DNA of 64,000 bases from positions 62,001 to 126,000 of the forward strand of contig NZ_RHNS01000002.1 of NCBI RefSeq assembly GCF_003946305.1. Direction: 5' to 3'. The notes under the pieces were generated by a model. It was not told the DNA's origin. It was given only the letters and a program-made list of their open reading frames with translations, and ran no database searches. A program made the translations under genes and the position numbers. This document shows positions 24,392-32,718 of the stretch, piece after piece (position 1 is the stretch's first letter; every line of letters begins with the position of its first letter). The stretch comes from Lacticaseibacillus porcinae. GTDB taxonomy: Bacteria; Bacillota; Bacilli; Lactobacillales; Lactobacillaceae.

Positions 24392-24540
24392 TGTGTACAC
24401 ACATCCTAATTTAAGTATTTGGTACATTCGCACGTGTTCTAATATACCACAGTCCAAAAGTCTTTGCCCAATGTTCACGAAATCGTCAAACTTTTTCCTA
24501 AAAAAGCATGTATATCAAGGGTTCAACTTGGGTGGTGTCA

Positions 24541-24572
24541 CAAAAAAACGCCTCGCGCTAGGCGAGACGTTC
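24541..24572 (-). terminator. Terminator after the second prsA gene
   Basis: CTCGC pairs with GCGAG inside an ACG/CGT outer helix. On the minus strand it is followed by seven T residues. It separates the two prsA copies into distinct transcripts. Confidence 0.82.
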
Positions 24573-24582
24573 AAAAGTTTAA

Positions 24583-25488
24583 TTAGTTGCTAGAGGAAGT
24601 GGTGGAGGAACTGGAACTCAAGTAAACGGAAAGTACGTTCTTTAAATCGCTATCTTTAATGGAGACATTGGCTTTCTTCAAGACTTTCTTGATCACATTG
24701 GTCATCACCGTGGTGTTAGATTCCCAGCTGGTGTAAAGTTGCTTCTTCAATTCAGCAGTGTGATCAGATTCTTTGCCTTTGGCAGGAACATTGATGGCGC
24801 GGATGATTTCATAACCACTGGAAGTCTTTACCGCAGTGGTGGTGTAATCGCCAGCTTTAGTCAACTTGAAGGCTGCAGTTTTGAAGGTGGAATCTAAGCT
24901 AGTGTCAGTGTTGTCAAAAGCCGTCAGTTTCCCAGCAGTCGAGCTAGTGGCAGTGTCTGTGGAATACTTCTTGGCGAGTTTCTTGAAGTTAGCGGCACTG
25001 GAGTCTTTCTTCAACTCAGCTAAGACAGTGGTGGCAGTGGCTTTCTTCGCGACTAAAATGTGTTGCACCGTGATTTTTGGTTCATATTTCTTCCATTGGG
25101 CGTCGATTTGCTTTTGCGTTGGCTTCTTTAAATCTTTCAACGCGACTTCAGAAAGCAGCGAGGTTTCGATTTGTTCTTTGAAGGTTTTGGTGGTCAAACC
25201 GTTTTGTTCAAGGGCGGAAGAGAAGCTTGAACCATATTCTTTTTTGACTTTGTTGTATTGGGCGGTGACTTTCTTTGACGAAACTTTATCGCCATATTGT
25301 TGTTGCAAAGCTTTAAGGACGATCATGCTACGCAAGGTGGATTGTCCGCTAGAAGTGGACTTCAATTCTTCGTAGTATTCTGATTGCGTGATTTTGGCGC
25401 CTTTCATGTTGGCGACAGTACTGGAGCCACACCCTGCTAACGTGGCAGCCAAGGCGATGCTGGCGATCCCAAGAATCCATTTTTTCAT
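24583..25488 (-). CDS. Foldase lipoprotein PrsA (copy 2)
   Basis: The 301-residue product is nearly collinear with copy 1. It has the same MKKWILGIA signal start, LAGC lipobox and parvulin domain (KITVQHILVAKK to GYEIIRAI), with differences concentrated in the PPIase middle and the Ser-rich tail. Both copies have extended -10 motifs of the form TGnTATATT and their own terminators, so they can be regulated apart. The start at 25488 follows AGGATGTG. Recent tandem duplication is the simplest explanation. Confidence 0.95.
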   Translation of the reverse strand: MKKWILGIASIALAATLAGCGSSTVANMKGAKITQSEYYEELKSTSSGQSTLRSMIVLKALQQQYGDKVSSKKVTAQYNKVKKEYGSSFSSALEQNGLTTKTFKEQIETSLLSEVALKDLKKPTQKQIDAQWKKYEPKITVQHILVAKKATATTVLAELKKDSSAANFKKLAKKYSTDTATSSTAGKLTAFDNTDTSLDSTFKTAAFKLTKAGDYTTTAVKTSSGYEIIRAINVPAKGKESDHTAELKKQLYTSWESNTTVMTNVIKKVLKKANVSIKDSDLKNVLSVYLSSSSSTTSSSN

Positions 25489-25704
25489 AAATACACATCC
25501 TATTTCGATTAATTGATTGCGTGACCTAATATAGCATGACCTCAACGTAAAATTGCCGATTTCACAAAAGCATCATAAAAGCCTCAAGGTTTCATCGACT
25601 GCGGCATCAAATCTTCTAAGTTTCCCGCACGAATGTCAGATTTGACCATGATTCACGATAGGAATGCCTCTCATGACTTTGTGAAAATTACGCTACAATA
25701 GTCA

Positions 25705-25718
25705 CCGTAAGCGTTTAC
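25705..25718 (-). promoter_or_regulatory. Candidate cre site of the PAS-lactate oxidase operon
   Basis: On the minus strand TGTAAACGCTTACG matches TGWAANCGNTNWCA at 13 of 14 positions. It lies just after a TACAAT -10 (25694-25699) and about 30 bp before the first gene, a classical position for CcpA repression by glucose. Confidence 0.6.
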
Positions 25719-25746
25719 AAAATATTTGAGCAAAGGGCGCGATAAA

Positions 25747-26424
25747 ATGAAGTCGCCATATATCGAATCATATATTCAATTTCCTACTGGGCGGTTGACG
25801 TTATTAGAAGTACAACAAATTTTCAGTACGATTCCTTTTGAAGTGGATCTGATCGATCACACCGATCACTTCAGCTGGTTCTCCAACAAACCAAACCGCG
25901 AACATGTGCGCTCAACCAAGGCTTTAGGTGAGCATGTCCAAACTTGTCATCCTGCTAAAGCTTGGCCGATCGTCAAAAAAATCATCGATTCGTTTAAAGA
26001 TGGGTCGCGTGATTCTGTCAGTCGGCCACTGACGATGAATGGTCATCGGGTCTTTATTCAATATTTTGCCTTGCGTGATGTCGACGGTGAATACTTAGGC
26101 ACTATCGAATTTACCGGCAGCGCAGAACCGATTTTGCAAGCCTTTGAAGCAGGCGGCTGGTCAGATTCAAGTACTGGGGCGTCACAAGCTGATGGGAAAA
26201 CTGGCATGCCTGATGCCACCAGTGGCGCTTCAGAAGATGCACCAGTTGGTACGCCGGCAGATGCGACATCTGCTGCAAGTGAACATCCGAATGTTGGGGT
26301 GGCGAGCGATGCTGGCGATCAAGCCGCGGATGCTGATTCAGGTGCGTCACAGTCTGATGAAACTGGACCATTTCCAGATTCTGGACAAACCGTTGACGGC
26401 ATGACTGGGGCATCGGAATATTAA
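25747..26424 (+). CDS. PAS-domain protein with acidic low-complexity tail (DUF438-type PAS)
   Basis: The first 135 residues form one PAS domain of the type found at the end of DUF438 proteins: IDHTDHFSWFSN, TCHPAKAWPIVKKIID and FIQYFALRDVDGEYLGTIEF. Some relatives bind haem or sense redox state. The last 90 residues are Ala, Ser, Asp, Gly and Thr only, with GAS recurring (STGAS, TSGAS, DSGAS, MTGAS), and look disordered. No output domain is present. The start at 25747 is nine bases from AAAGGG. It is cotranscribed with lactate oxidase, so a sensing or partner role in lactate or oxygen metabolism is inferred. Confidence 0.75.
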   Translation: MKSPYIESYIQFPTGRLTLLEVQQIFSTIPFEVDLIDHTDHFSWFSNKPNREHVRSTKALGEHVQTCHPAKAWPIVKKIIDSFKDGSRDSVSRPLTMNGHRVFIQYFALRDVDGEYLGTIEFTGSAEPILQAFEAGGWSDSSTGASQADGKTGMPDATSGASEDAPVGTPADATSAASEHPNVGVASDAGDQAADADSGASQSDETGPFPDSGQTVDGMTGASEY

Positions 26425-26437
26425 TGGGGGACGCACA

Positions 26438-27535
26438 ATGGCACAAGTAGATTTTGGCAACGTCACCAACATTGACGTCTTAAATTTAAAGAGTTTGGAA
26501 AAGCGCGCCGAAGCGGTGATCGGCCGCGGGGAATTTGGGTATATTTCTGAAGGGTCAGATGACGGCTACACCAAGTGGCGCAACACCAATGCGTTCAAAG
26601 ATGTGCACATGCTACCACGAGTGTTACAAAACGTTGAAAATCCTGATCAAAGCACCACGTTCATGGGTGAAAAACTCGCTTCACCATTGATGACCGCACC
26701 GATCGCCGGGAACAGCCTAGCGCATACGAGTGGGGAGATCGGTTTAGCTAAAGGTGCTAAAGAAGCAGGCATTATGATGTCGCAAAGTACTTTTGCCAGC
26801 AAAACCATCGCGGAAACTGCAGCTGTTTCTGACGGCGCACCATACATGTTCCAACTTTACATGCCAAAAGATTGGGGTTACTGCACGTATTTGCTTGATG
26901 AAGCGAAAAACGCTGGTGCCCGCGCTATTATTCTGACCGCCGATTCAACACTTGGTGGCTATCGTGAATTAGATGTCATGAATCATTATCACTTGAAAGG
27001 CAAAATTGCCAACTTAGCGGGTTATAACACTGGTGAATCTGGTGCTGGCGCTGGTAGCTTGTTCAAAGAATCGATGCAAAAGCTCAACTTAGGCACCATC
27101 GAAAAACTTGCAGATTACTCCGGGTTGCCGATCATTGTCAAAGGCATTCAAGATGCTCGCGATGCAGACTTAGCGATTCAACATGGTGCCAGTGGCATTT
27201 ATGTCTCCAATCACGGCGGTCGTCAACTTGATGGTGAACCAGGGAGCATTGAATGTTTACCTGCAATCGCTAAAGTGGTTGATCACCGCGTGCCGATCAT
27301 TTTTGATGGCGGGGTGCAACGTGGGACTCATGTCTTGAAAGCTTTAGCTTTAGGTGCTGATTTGATCGGTGTTGGTCGGCCATTCTCCTACGGCTTAGCG
27401 TTAGGTGGTTGGGAAGGCGTGAAAGCCGTTGCCGATCACCTGAAGATGGAAATTTACATCGCGATGCAATTGACTGGTTGTCAAACTATTGAAGACGTCA
27501 AGAAGATGCACGTCTCAACTGATTTTCAAATTTGA
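26438..27535 (+). CDS. lctO: L-lactate oxidase (FMN-dependent alpha-hydroxy acid oxidase)
   Basis: The enzyme oxidises L-lactate to pyruvate and passes electrons to oxygen, making hydrogen peroxide. The 365-residue TIM barrel shows the FMN family motifs PIAGNSLAH, QLYMPKDWG, ILTADSTLGGYRE and SNHGGRQLD, whose His is the catalytic base, followed by DGGVQRGTH and GVGRPFSY. Length and motifs favour lactate oxidase over longer lactate monooxygenases, but closely related 2-hydroxyacid oxidases cannot be excluded. GGGGGA precedes the ATG. Upstream CcpA control implies use of lactate when sugar is short. Confidence 0.88.
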   Translation: MAQVDFGNVTNIDVLNLKSLEKRAEAVIGRGEFGYISEGSDDGYTKWRNTNAFKDVHMLPRVLQNVENPDQSTTFMGEKLASPLMTAPIAGNSLAHTSGEIGLAKGAKEAGIMMSQSTFASKTIAETAAVSDGAPYMFQLYMPKDWGYCTYLLDEAKNAGARAIILTADSTLGGYRELDVMNHYHLKGKIANLAGYNTGESGAGAGSLFKESMQKLNLGTIEKLADYSGLPIIVKGIQDARDADLAIQHGASGIYVSNHGGRQLDGEPGSIECLPAIAKVVDHRVPIIFDGGVQRGTHVLKALALGADLIGVGRPFSYGLALGGWEGVKAVADHLKMEIYIAMQLTGCQTIEDVKKMHVSTDFQI

Positions 27536-27539
27536 ACCA

Positions 27540-27573
27540 ACAAAAAACCCCAGCGAGTTCGCTGAGGTTTTTG
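27540..27573. terminator. Terminator after the lactate oxidase gene
   Basis: AAACCCCAGCGA pairs with TCGCTGAGGTTT with two mismatches, T-run following. It lies between convergent genes. Confidence 0.82.
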
Positions 27574-27582
27574 ATGTTGTGG

Positions 27583-27933
27583 TTAATGTTCATCGATGGT
27601 GGTATTTAAGCTGTCGGCAGCTTTAGAAATCGCATCGAGATGTTCATTGATTGCGTCAACTCGTGGTTGGGTTTGAAAATTGAAATCATCAACGCTTGCT
27701 TGAATATCATCAACTGCCGGCTTTAACGTGGTATCAAGTTCATGACGTAAGTCTTTCATCGCGTTGCCAAAGCGGGTGACTGCGTGTTGCACGCCGTTAG
27801 TCGCTTCAGTCAATGAATCGACATATTGACTTGCTGAAGCAACCCGCTGAGCACCTGTTTTCTTCGCGGTAAGCAACGCATAAGCCGTGCCGACTGCGGC
27901 ACCGAGCAAGAAGCCAGTGGTAAATTTTGCCAT
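27583..27933 (-). CDS. YtxH-like small membrane-anchored protein
   Basis: This is a 116-residue protein with an N-terminal membrane segment starting GFLLGAAVGTAYALLTAKKTG, whose shorter core GAAVG-x-ALLTAKKTG is the YtxH signature. A long helical, coiled-coil-like tail follows. In the hit-ecsAB region of Bacillota such a gene is usually placed after hit. Its ATG overlaps the hit stop (TAATG), so the two are coupled. The function is unknown. Confidence 0.85.
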   Translation of the reverse strand: MAKFTTGFLLGAAVGTAYALLTAKKTGAQRVASASQYVDSLTEATNGVQHAVTRFGNAMKDLRHELDTTLKPAVDDIQASVDDFNFQTQPRVDAINEHLDAISKAADSLNTTIDEH

Positions 27934-28361
27934 TAGTCTTGTACCCGCTTTTTGATGTTGTCAGCGATGGCTTGCAACTGAGCGCTGTCGTATTGATCGG
28001 TGTGATCGCCAAAGTGAATGTTGAAGTCGTCGTCATCTGAGTAGCGAGGGATCAAGTGAATATGAGAATGGAAGACACTTTGGTAAGCGACTTCGCCATT
28101 GTTGTTTAAAATATTCAAGCCTTTGATCTTGGGGTCGCTGGCTTTGATGGCTTTGGCAATTTTAGGGATTCGGGAGAATACTGCTGCTGCTAAATCAGCA
28201 TCGTATTCGAAAATATCGGCAACATGTTTCTTTGGCACAACTAAAGTGTGGCCTGGGGTGGCTTGAGAAATATCTAAGAATGCCAAGACGGTATCATCTT
28301 CATAAACTTTGACGCTAGGGATGTCGCCGGCGATAATTTTGCAAAAAATACAATCTGTCAT
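27933..28361 (-). CDS. hit: HIT-family nucleotide-binding protein
   Basis: This 142-residue protein is a histidine-triad hydrolase or transferase acting on nucleoside phosphoramidates and related compounds. The triad is HSHIHLIPR near residue 100, with zinc-type Cys residues in DCIFCKII at the N-terminus. The start at 28361 is chosen because AGAGGA sits seven bases before it. It is divergent from ecsA, the standard arrangement in Bacillota. Confidence 0.94.
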   Translation of the reverse strand: MTDCIFCKIIAGDIPSVKVYEDDTVLAFLDISQATPGHTLVVPKKHVADIFEYDADLAAAVFSRIPKIAKAIKASDPKIKGLNILNNNGEVAYQSVFHSHIHLIPRYSDDDDFNIHFGDHTDQYDSAQLQAIADNIKKRVQD

Positions 28362-28455
28362 GGTCAATTCCTCTTTCTTGATGAAGTTTTGCTTTGCATT
28401 CATGCTATCATAGATGAAAGCGAGTTTAAATCCAAATTCTGTGGAGGCACCAACT

Positions 28456-29190
28456 ATGTTAGACATCCAACAACTTACCGGCGGCTATGGAACGGTACCG
28501 GTTTTACAAAATGTGAGCTTCACTGTTCCTGATCAAAGTATCGTCGGCTTGATCGGCTTAAACGGCGCCGGGAAATCCACGACCATTAAACACATTATCG
28601 GTTTATTGAAACCTTTATCAGGGAAGATCTTAGTTAACGGTCAAAGCCTTGATGACGACGCCAATGCCTATCATCAAGCTATCGCCTATGTCCCAGAAAC
28701 TCCAGTGCTTTATCCAGAACTCACGCTTCAAGAACACATCGATTTAACGATCATGGCTTATGACCTTGATAAAAAAACCGCTTGGGCGAAAGCCAATGAC
28801 TTATTAGCAAAGTTTCGCTTGGATAATAAGTTGGCATGGTTCCCAGACAATTTTTCCAAAGGCATGAAGCAAAAGGTGATGATCGTTTGTGCCTTTATCA
28901 CTGATGCCAAGTTGTTTATTATCGATGAACCTTTCACCGGCTTGGATCCATTGGCGGTACATGACTTGCTAGACTTGGTGCAAGCAAAAAAAGCCGCCGG
29001 TGCTTCAGTGTTGATGTCCACGCATATTTTAGCGACGGCGCAACAATATGCTGATGAATTTGTGTTACTCAAAGCCGGTCAAGTCCGTGCGCAAGGTGAT
29101 TTAGCAACCCTCAGTGATAAGTTTGGGATCGCTGATGCCTCATTAGATGACATTTATATGGCGATGAGTGAAGAAGGAGCGCGCGCATGA
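28456..29190 (+). CDS. ecsA: ABC transporter ATPase EcsA
   Basis: EcsA energises the EcsB membrane protein. In B. subtilis loss of Ecs affects secretion and regulated intramembrane proteolysis. The 244-residue protein has Walker A GLNGAGKST, signature FSKGMKQKV (Ser-Lys-Gly variant), Walker B LFIIDEPFTGLD and switch His in MSTHIL. ATG 28456 follows GTGGAGG, and 14 upstream in-frame codons lack a site. Its stop overlaps the ecsB ATG (ATGA). Confidence 0.94.
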   Translation: MLDIQQLTGGYGTVPVLQNVSFTVPDQSIVGLIGLNGAGKSTTIKHIIGLLKPLSGKILVNGQSLDDDANAYHQAIAYVPETPVLYPELTLQEHIDLTIMAYDLDKKTAWAKANDLLAKFRLDNKLAWFPDNFSKGMKQKVMIVCAFITDAKLFIIDEPFTGLDPLAVHDLLDLVQAKKAAGASVLMSTHILATAQQYADEFVLLKAGQVRAQGDLATLSDKFGIADASLDDIYMAMSEEGARA

Positions 29191-30398
29191 AACACCTTTG
29201 GCAAACGCGCTTAAAACAACATTCACAAGCGCAATTTAAATATTTGAAATTGGTGTTCAACGATCACTTTGTGTTGGTGTTGATCATTATGCTTGGGGCA
29301 CTGCTTTATGGCTATTCTCAAGTGGTTAAATCAATGACGGCTGCTTGGTGGTTACCAGGGGCATTAGCGATCGTCTTCACTGCATTGTTGGGGATCGGTC
29401 GTTTAGCAAGCCTCGTCCAAAAAGCCGATGCGACTTTTTTGCTCCCGAAAACCACAGAATTTCCGAAATATTTGAGCAAAGCACGGCGCTATAGTCTTGG
29501 GTTACCGTTAGTGGTATTGACCTTTGCCACAATCGCCGTGATCCCGATGTTGAAAGTGTTAAACTTACAAGTCTTTGATGCCATTGCGTTAGGGGTATCG
29601 TTATGGGCCTTTAAAGATGCGGATCTGTGGTTGCAAGTGTTGAGCTTTTATCAAGGAGCGCCGAAGTGGGCCAAACGGCGGTATTTGTTTGGGATCGCGT
29701 TGATTGCTTTAGGGTTTGGTTTTTACATTCATCCAGCGATTTCGTTAGTGGTCAGCTTAGTGGTGGCGCTTGGTTTGCGTTGGCAACTTGGGGTGTGGCT
29801 CGATCCTGCCCATTTAGACGGGTTGCAGTTAGTGGCGGCAGAAGCTAAGCGGATGGGGCAGATCTATCGCTTCTATAACTTGTTTACTGATGTGCCAGGT
29901 TTACAAGGCACCGTCAAACGTCGCAAGTATTTAGATGGGATCGCAAAAACTGTCTTTAAAAAGCAAAAAAATACTTGGGCATGGCTTTTGATCCGCAGTT
30001 TCTTGCGGCGCACTGAATTCTTAGGGTTATATTTGCGGTTAGTGGTGATCGGCGCCTTGTGCTTAGTGTTTGTCCAACAGTGGTGGTTAGCACTGTTGTT
30101 GTCAGCATTGTTCGTTTACTTGATCGGCTTTCAATTGTTGCCGATGTATCAAGTACATGACGACATTGTTTTCAGTTATTTATATCCGCTGCCAGCCAGT
30201 CAAAAGCCGCAAGCCTTTAAAGCCTTGATCGGGAAATTATTAAGTTTAGCAGCAGTGGTATTAGCCCTTGGCGCGTTGGCAGGTGGTCACTGGCTTGCCG
30301 CGATCGCGGCACTAATTGGCGGTTTAGTCATTGCCATAGGCTTAGCAGTATGGTATTTGCCGATCCGTTTACAACAATTTGCTAAAGCCCGCTCTTGA
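29187..30398 (+). CDS. ecsB: ABC transporter permease EcsB
   Basis: This is the 403-residue membrane partner of EcsA. Hydrophobic segments form pairs near residues 25-60, 100-140, 165-200 and 285-395, about ten helices, with a basic cytoplasmic loop (residues 225-265) between the two halves. Translation is coupled to ecsA by an ATGA overlap. The substrate is not known. Peptide export or maturation is the usual suggestion. Confidence 0.92.
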   Translation: MKHLWQTRLKQHSQAQFKYLKLVFNDHFVLVLIIMLGALLYGYSQVVKSMTAAWWLPGALAIVFTALLGIGRLASLVQKADATFLLPKTTEFPKYLSKARRYSLGLPLVVLTFATIAVIPMLKVLNLQVFDAIALGVSLWAFKDADLWLQVLSFYQGAPKWAKRRYLFGIALIALGFGFYIHPAISLVVSLVVALGLRWQLGVWLDPAHLDGLQLVAAEAKRMGQIYRFYNLFTDVPGLQGTVKRRKYLDGIAKTVFKKQKNTWAWLLIRSFLRRTEFLGLYLRLVVIGALCLVFVQQWWLALLLSALFVYLIGFQLLPMYQVHDDIVFSYLYPLPASQKPQAFKALIGKLLSLAAVVLALGALAGGHWLAAIAALIGGLVIAIGLAVWYLPIRLQQFAKARS

Positions 30399-30423
30399 CT
30401 GGAATGTCTGCAGTTAGTACACT
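30395..30423 (+). promoter_or_regulatory. Promoter of ytmP-trmB
   Basis: TTGACT and TACACT are 17 bp apart. The -35 overlaps the ecsB stop codon. Confidence 0.7.
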
Positions 30424-30498
30424 GATTCTAGATGTGGCGTTAGCCCACAATACGGACAATTGCGAATTTTGTAACGATTGTAATTAGGAGTTGTGCCT

Positions 30499-31272
30499 AT
30501 GGATTTTGATCTTGACCCAGGGTGGTCGCTGAGCCCTGTCGGTGGCACTACCGGCGGTGCGTTTTTAGGCGTTCATGCCCATGAGAAATTCTTTTTAAAA
30601 CGAAATGCGTCCCCATTTTTGGCGGCCTTATCCGTTGAGGAGATCACTCCGAAATTGATTTGGACCAAACGCATGACTACAGGTGATGTGCTGACTGCGC
30701 AAGAATGGCTCAACGGCCAGACTTTGACGCGCGCACAAATGAATACGCCGATGGTGGCAAAGCTTTTAGCACGCGTTCATCATTCGCAATTGCTCCACCG
30801 CATGCTCAAAAAAGTCGGTGCCCCAATGCCGACGCCGGCGCAACTGCGCGATCGCTATGTCGCCGACTTACCAAAGCCTTTGCGACAACATCCGTTAGTG
30901 GCAGCAACGGCAAAACGTCTGAAGTCACTGCCGCCGCATGTCGCTTCAACTGTGTGTCACGGTGATCTCAACCATAAAAATTGGTTGTTATCAGATGCCC
31001 ACAAGTTATATCTTGTGGATTGGGATCAAGCTAGCCTCGGCGATCCAGCGTTTGATTTGTCAGTTGTTTTGATCAACTATGTGCCTCGCGCACAATGGGG
31101 GACGTGGCTTGAAGCTTATGGGACGCATTTGACTGATGATTTGTTGGCTCGCATTATGTGGTACGGTCAATTGCATTTGTTAGAAGCCGTGCGCTTTGGT
31201 TACAATCAACAACGTTACACAGAAATGAATCAAGCGTTGATCCGCTTGCAAGCGTTAGTGGATGACAATTAA
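30499..31272 (+). CDS. YtmP-like phosphotransferase (APH/choline kinase family)
   Basis: The 257-residue protein has the kinase catalytic loop CHGDLNHKNWLL (His-Gly-Asp...Asn) near residue 156 and the metal-binding VDWDQASLGDP after it. This belongs to the APH/choline kinase fold, and the family member beside trmB in Bacillota is YtmP. Its substrate is unknown, with thiamine kinase-like activity sometimes proposed. Antibiotic resistance is not implied. ATG 30499 is eight bases after TTAGGAG, while GTG 30493 is too close. Confidence 0.85.
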   Translation: MDFDLDPGWSLSPVGGTTGGAFLGVHAHEKFFLKRNASPFLAALSVEEITPKLIWTKRMTTGDVLTAQEWLNGQTLTRAQMNTPMVAKLLARVHHSQLLHRMLKKVGAPMPTPAQLRDRYVADLPKPLRQHPLVAATAKRLKSLPPHVASTVCHGDLNHKNWLLSDAHKLYLVDWDQASLGDPAFDLSVVLINYVPRAQWGTWLEAYGTHLTDDLLARIMWYGQLHLLEAVRFGYNQQRYTEMNQALIRLQALVDDN

Positions 31273-31282
31273 AATCGATGAC

Positions 31283-31307
31283 CCGGCGGTATCCGCCGGA
31301 TTTTTTA
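31283..31307 (+). terminator. Terminator between ytmP and trmB
   Basis: CCGGCGG-TAT-CCGCCGG (7 bp, all GC) is followed by ATTTTTT. It may reduce rather than abolish transcription into trmB, for which no separate promoter is clear. Confidence 0.8.
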
Positions 31308-31335
31308 TGGCAACGAGTGAATAATTGGAGGAATT

Positions 31336-31986
31336 ATGCGTTTACGAAACAAACCTTGGGCGACCCCTTTGATCGCTGCTCACCCTGAATACATCATGAC
31401 CAAACCGGAAAACATGCAAGGCAAGTGGCAAAGCCGCTTTGATACACCGCGGCCATTGTATTTAGAAGTCGGCTCTGGTAAAGGCCAATTCATTGTGAAT
31501 ATGGCGCAACAACATCCCGATCAAAACTTTATCGCCTTAGAAATTCAAGAAGTGGCGATCGCCTATATTTTACGTAAACAAGTTGAATTGCAGTTGCCAA
31601 ACTTGCAATTGATCTTAGGTGATGGCGCTGACCTGACTGATTACTTTGAACCTGAAGAAGTGACTGGGGTGTTCTTGAATTTCTCTGATCCATGGCCAAA
31701 AACCAAGCACGAAAAACGTCGCTTGACTTACAAGACCTTCCTTGATCAATACAAGGCGATCATGAAGCGCGGCGGCGTTTTACAATTTAAAACTGATAAT
31801 TTAGGGTTCTTCCAATTTTCATTGGTCAGCATGAACAACTATGGCATGCATTTTGACTTGGTGTCACTCGACTTGCATCATGATGATCGCGTCGTCGGCA
31901 ATGTGGAAACGGAATATGAACATAAATTCGCCTCAAAAGGTGGGTTGATCTACCAACTCACTGCCCGCTTTGACGTGTTGGCGTGA
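31336..31986 (+). CDS. trmB: tRNA (guanine-N7)-methyltransferase
   Basis: TrmB makes m7G46 in tRNA. The 216-residue protein has the SAM-binding motif [10 protein letters not shown], then LEIQEVAI, and the substrate motif [16 protein letters not shown] near residue 115. The start follows TGGAGGAA. Its last 54 bp overlap a gene on the other strand, an unusually long convergent overlap. Confidence 0.95.
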   Translation: MRLRNKPWATPLIAAHPEYIMTKPENMQGKWQSRFDTPRPLYLEVGSGKGQFIVNMAQQHPDQNFIALEIQEVAIAYILRKQVELQLPNLQLILGDGADLTDYFEPEEVTGVFLNFSDPWPKTKHEKRRLTYKTFLDQYKAIMKRGGVLQFKTDNLGFFQFSLVSMNNYGMHFDLVSLDLHHDDRVVGNVETEYEHKFASKGGLIYQLTARFDVLA

Positions 31987-32271
31987 CCAATGCAACACCG
32001 TGCCATTCTCAGCGACGGTGAAGGCATACATCACATCATCAATGATCAACCCGCCATCATAAGCGGTCATGTACACATCACCAGCGGCAGTTTGATGCGG
32101 GTGATGATCGATGTAGCCGCCTGAAACTGTGCCGCCGTCTGAGAAGCGGCGGACGAGTTGCGCATATCGCCGTTTAGGTAGCCAAGTGTGGTAATAGTAG
32201 TAATGGCCCCAAGCACTGATAGCACCAACTGCTACTAAAGTCGAAATTGTGGTCGCAGTATTTTTCTTCAT
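31933..32271 (-). CDS. Small signal-anchored protein of unknown function
   Basis: This is a 112-residue protein with an N-terminal membrane anchor (residues 8-24), an aromatic juxtamembrane HYYYYH stretch, and a soluble domain containing [11 protein letters not shown] and [15 protein letters not shown]. No known domain is recognised. The start at 32271 is set by GGGAGG nine bases upstream. It ends inside the trmB coding region on the other strand, and no terminator is visible between them. Confidence 0.65.
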   Translation of the reverse strand: MKKNTATTISTLVAVGAISAWGHYYYYHTWLPKRRYAQLVRRFSDGGTVSGGYIDHHPHQTAAGDVYMTAYDGGLIIDDVMYAFTVAENGTVLHWSRQHVKAGSELVDQPTF

Positions 32272-32314
32272 AAGCGATCCTCCCATGGCTTAAATATACC
32301 GCGGAATTCATGGG

Positions 32315-32343
32315 TTGCCAAATAGCAAACAGTTATGTATAAT
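32315..32343 (+). promoter_or_regulatory. Promoter of the thioredoxin-like gene
   Basis: TTGCCA and TATAAT are 17 bp apart, and TGT before the -10 makes it extended. It starts the transcript for the thioredoxin-like gene and ytpR. Confidence 0.82.
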
Positions 32344-32378
32344 ATGCTTATCTAATGTAAGTGAAAGGATGTTGTCTC

Positions 32379-32699
32379 ATGAAAGTATTTGACTCAGATG
32401 ATCAGATCCGCCAAGCCGTAAAAGGCGATGGCAAACAAATGTTGTTCTTCACTGCCGGCTGGTGCCCAGATTGCGCTTTTATCAAACCAGAAATGCCTGC
32501 GATCGAAGCTGAATATCCAGACTTTGACTTCATCCAAGTGGACCGCGATGAAAACATCGAAGTCGCCCAAGATTACGGTGTGATGGGGATCCCAAGTTTT
32601 ATCGCCATTGAAAACGGCAAAGAGATCGGCCGCTTCGTCAACAAAGATCGCAAAACCAAACAAGAAGTTGAAAGCTTCATCAATGGTTTGCCTGCTTAG
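32379..32699 (+). CDS. ytpP: Thioredoxin-like protein YtpP
   Basis: The 106-residue protein has a thioredoxin fold with the active site WCPDC near residue 30 and the cis-proline segment GIPSFI. WCPDC differs from the WCGPC of canonical TrxA and is typical of YtpP-like proteins. The start at 32379 follows AAAGGATG. The order ytpP, ytpR, sftA, murC matches the B. subtilis locus. Confidence 0.88.
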   Translation: MKVFDSDDQIRQAVKGDGKQMLFFTAGWCPDCAFIKPEMPAIEAEYPDFDFIQVDRDENIEVAQDYGVMGIPSFIAIENGKEIGRFVNKDRKTKQEVESFINGLPA

Positions 32700-32718
32700 T
32701 CACTGAAAGGAACGTCAA

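Noticed and set aside
30499-31272. Aminoglycoside resistance gene
   Set aside because: The fold is shared with choline and thiamine kinases, and the position next to trmB identifies it as a YtmP-like housekeeping protein.
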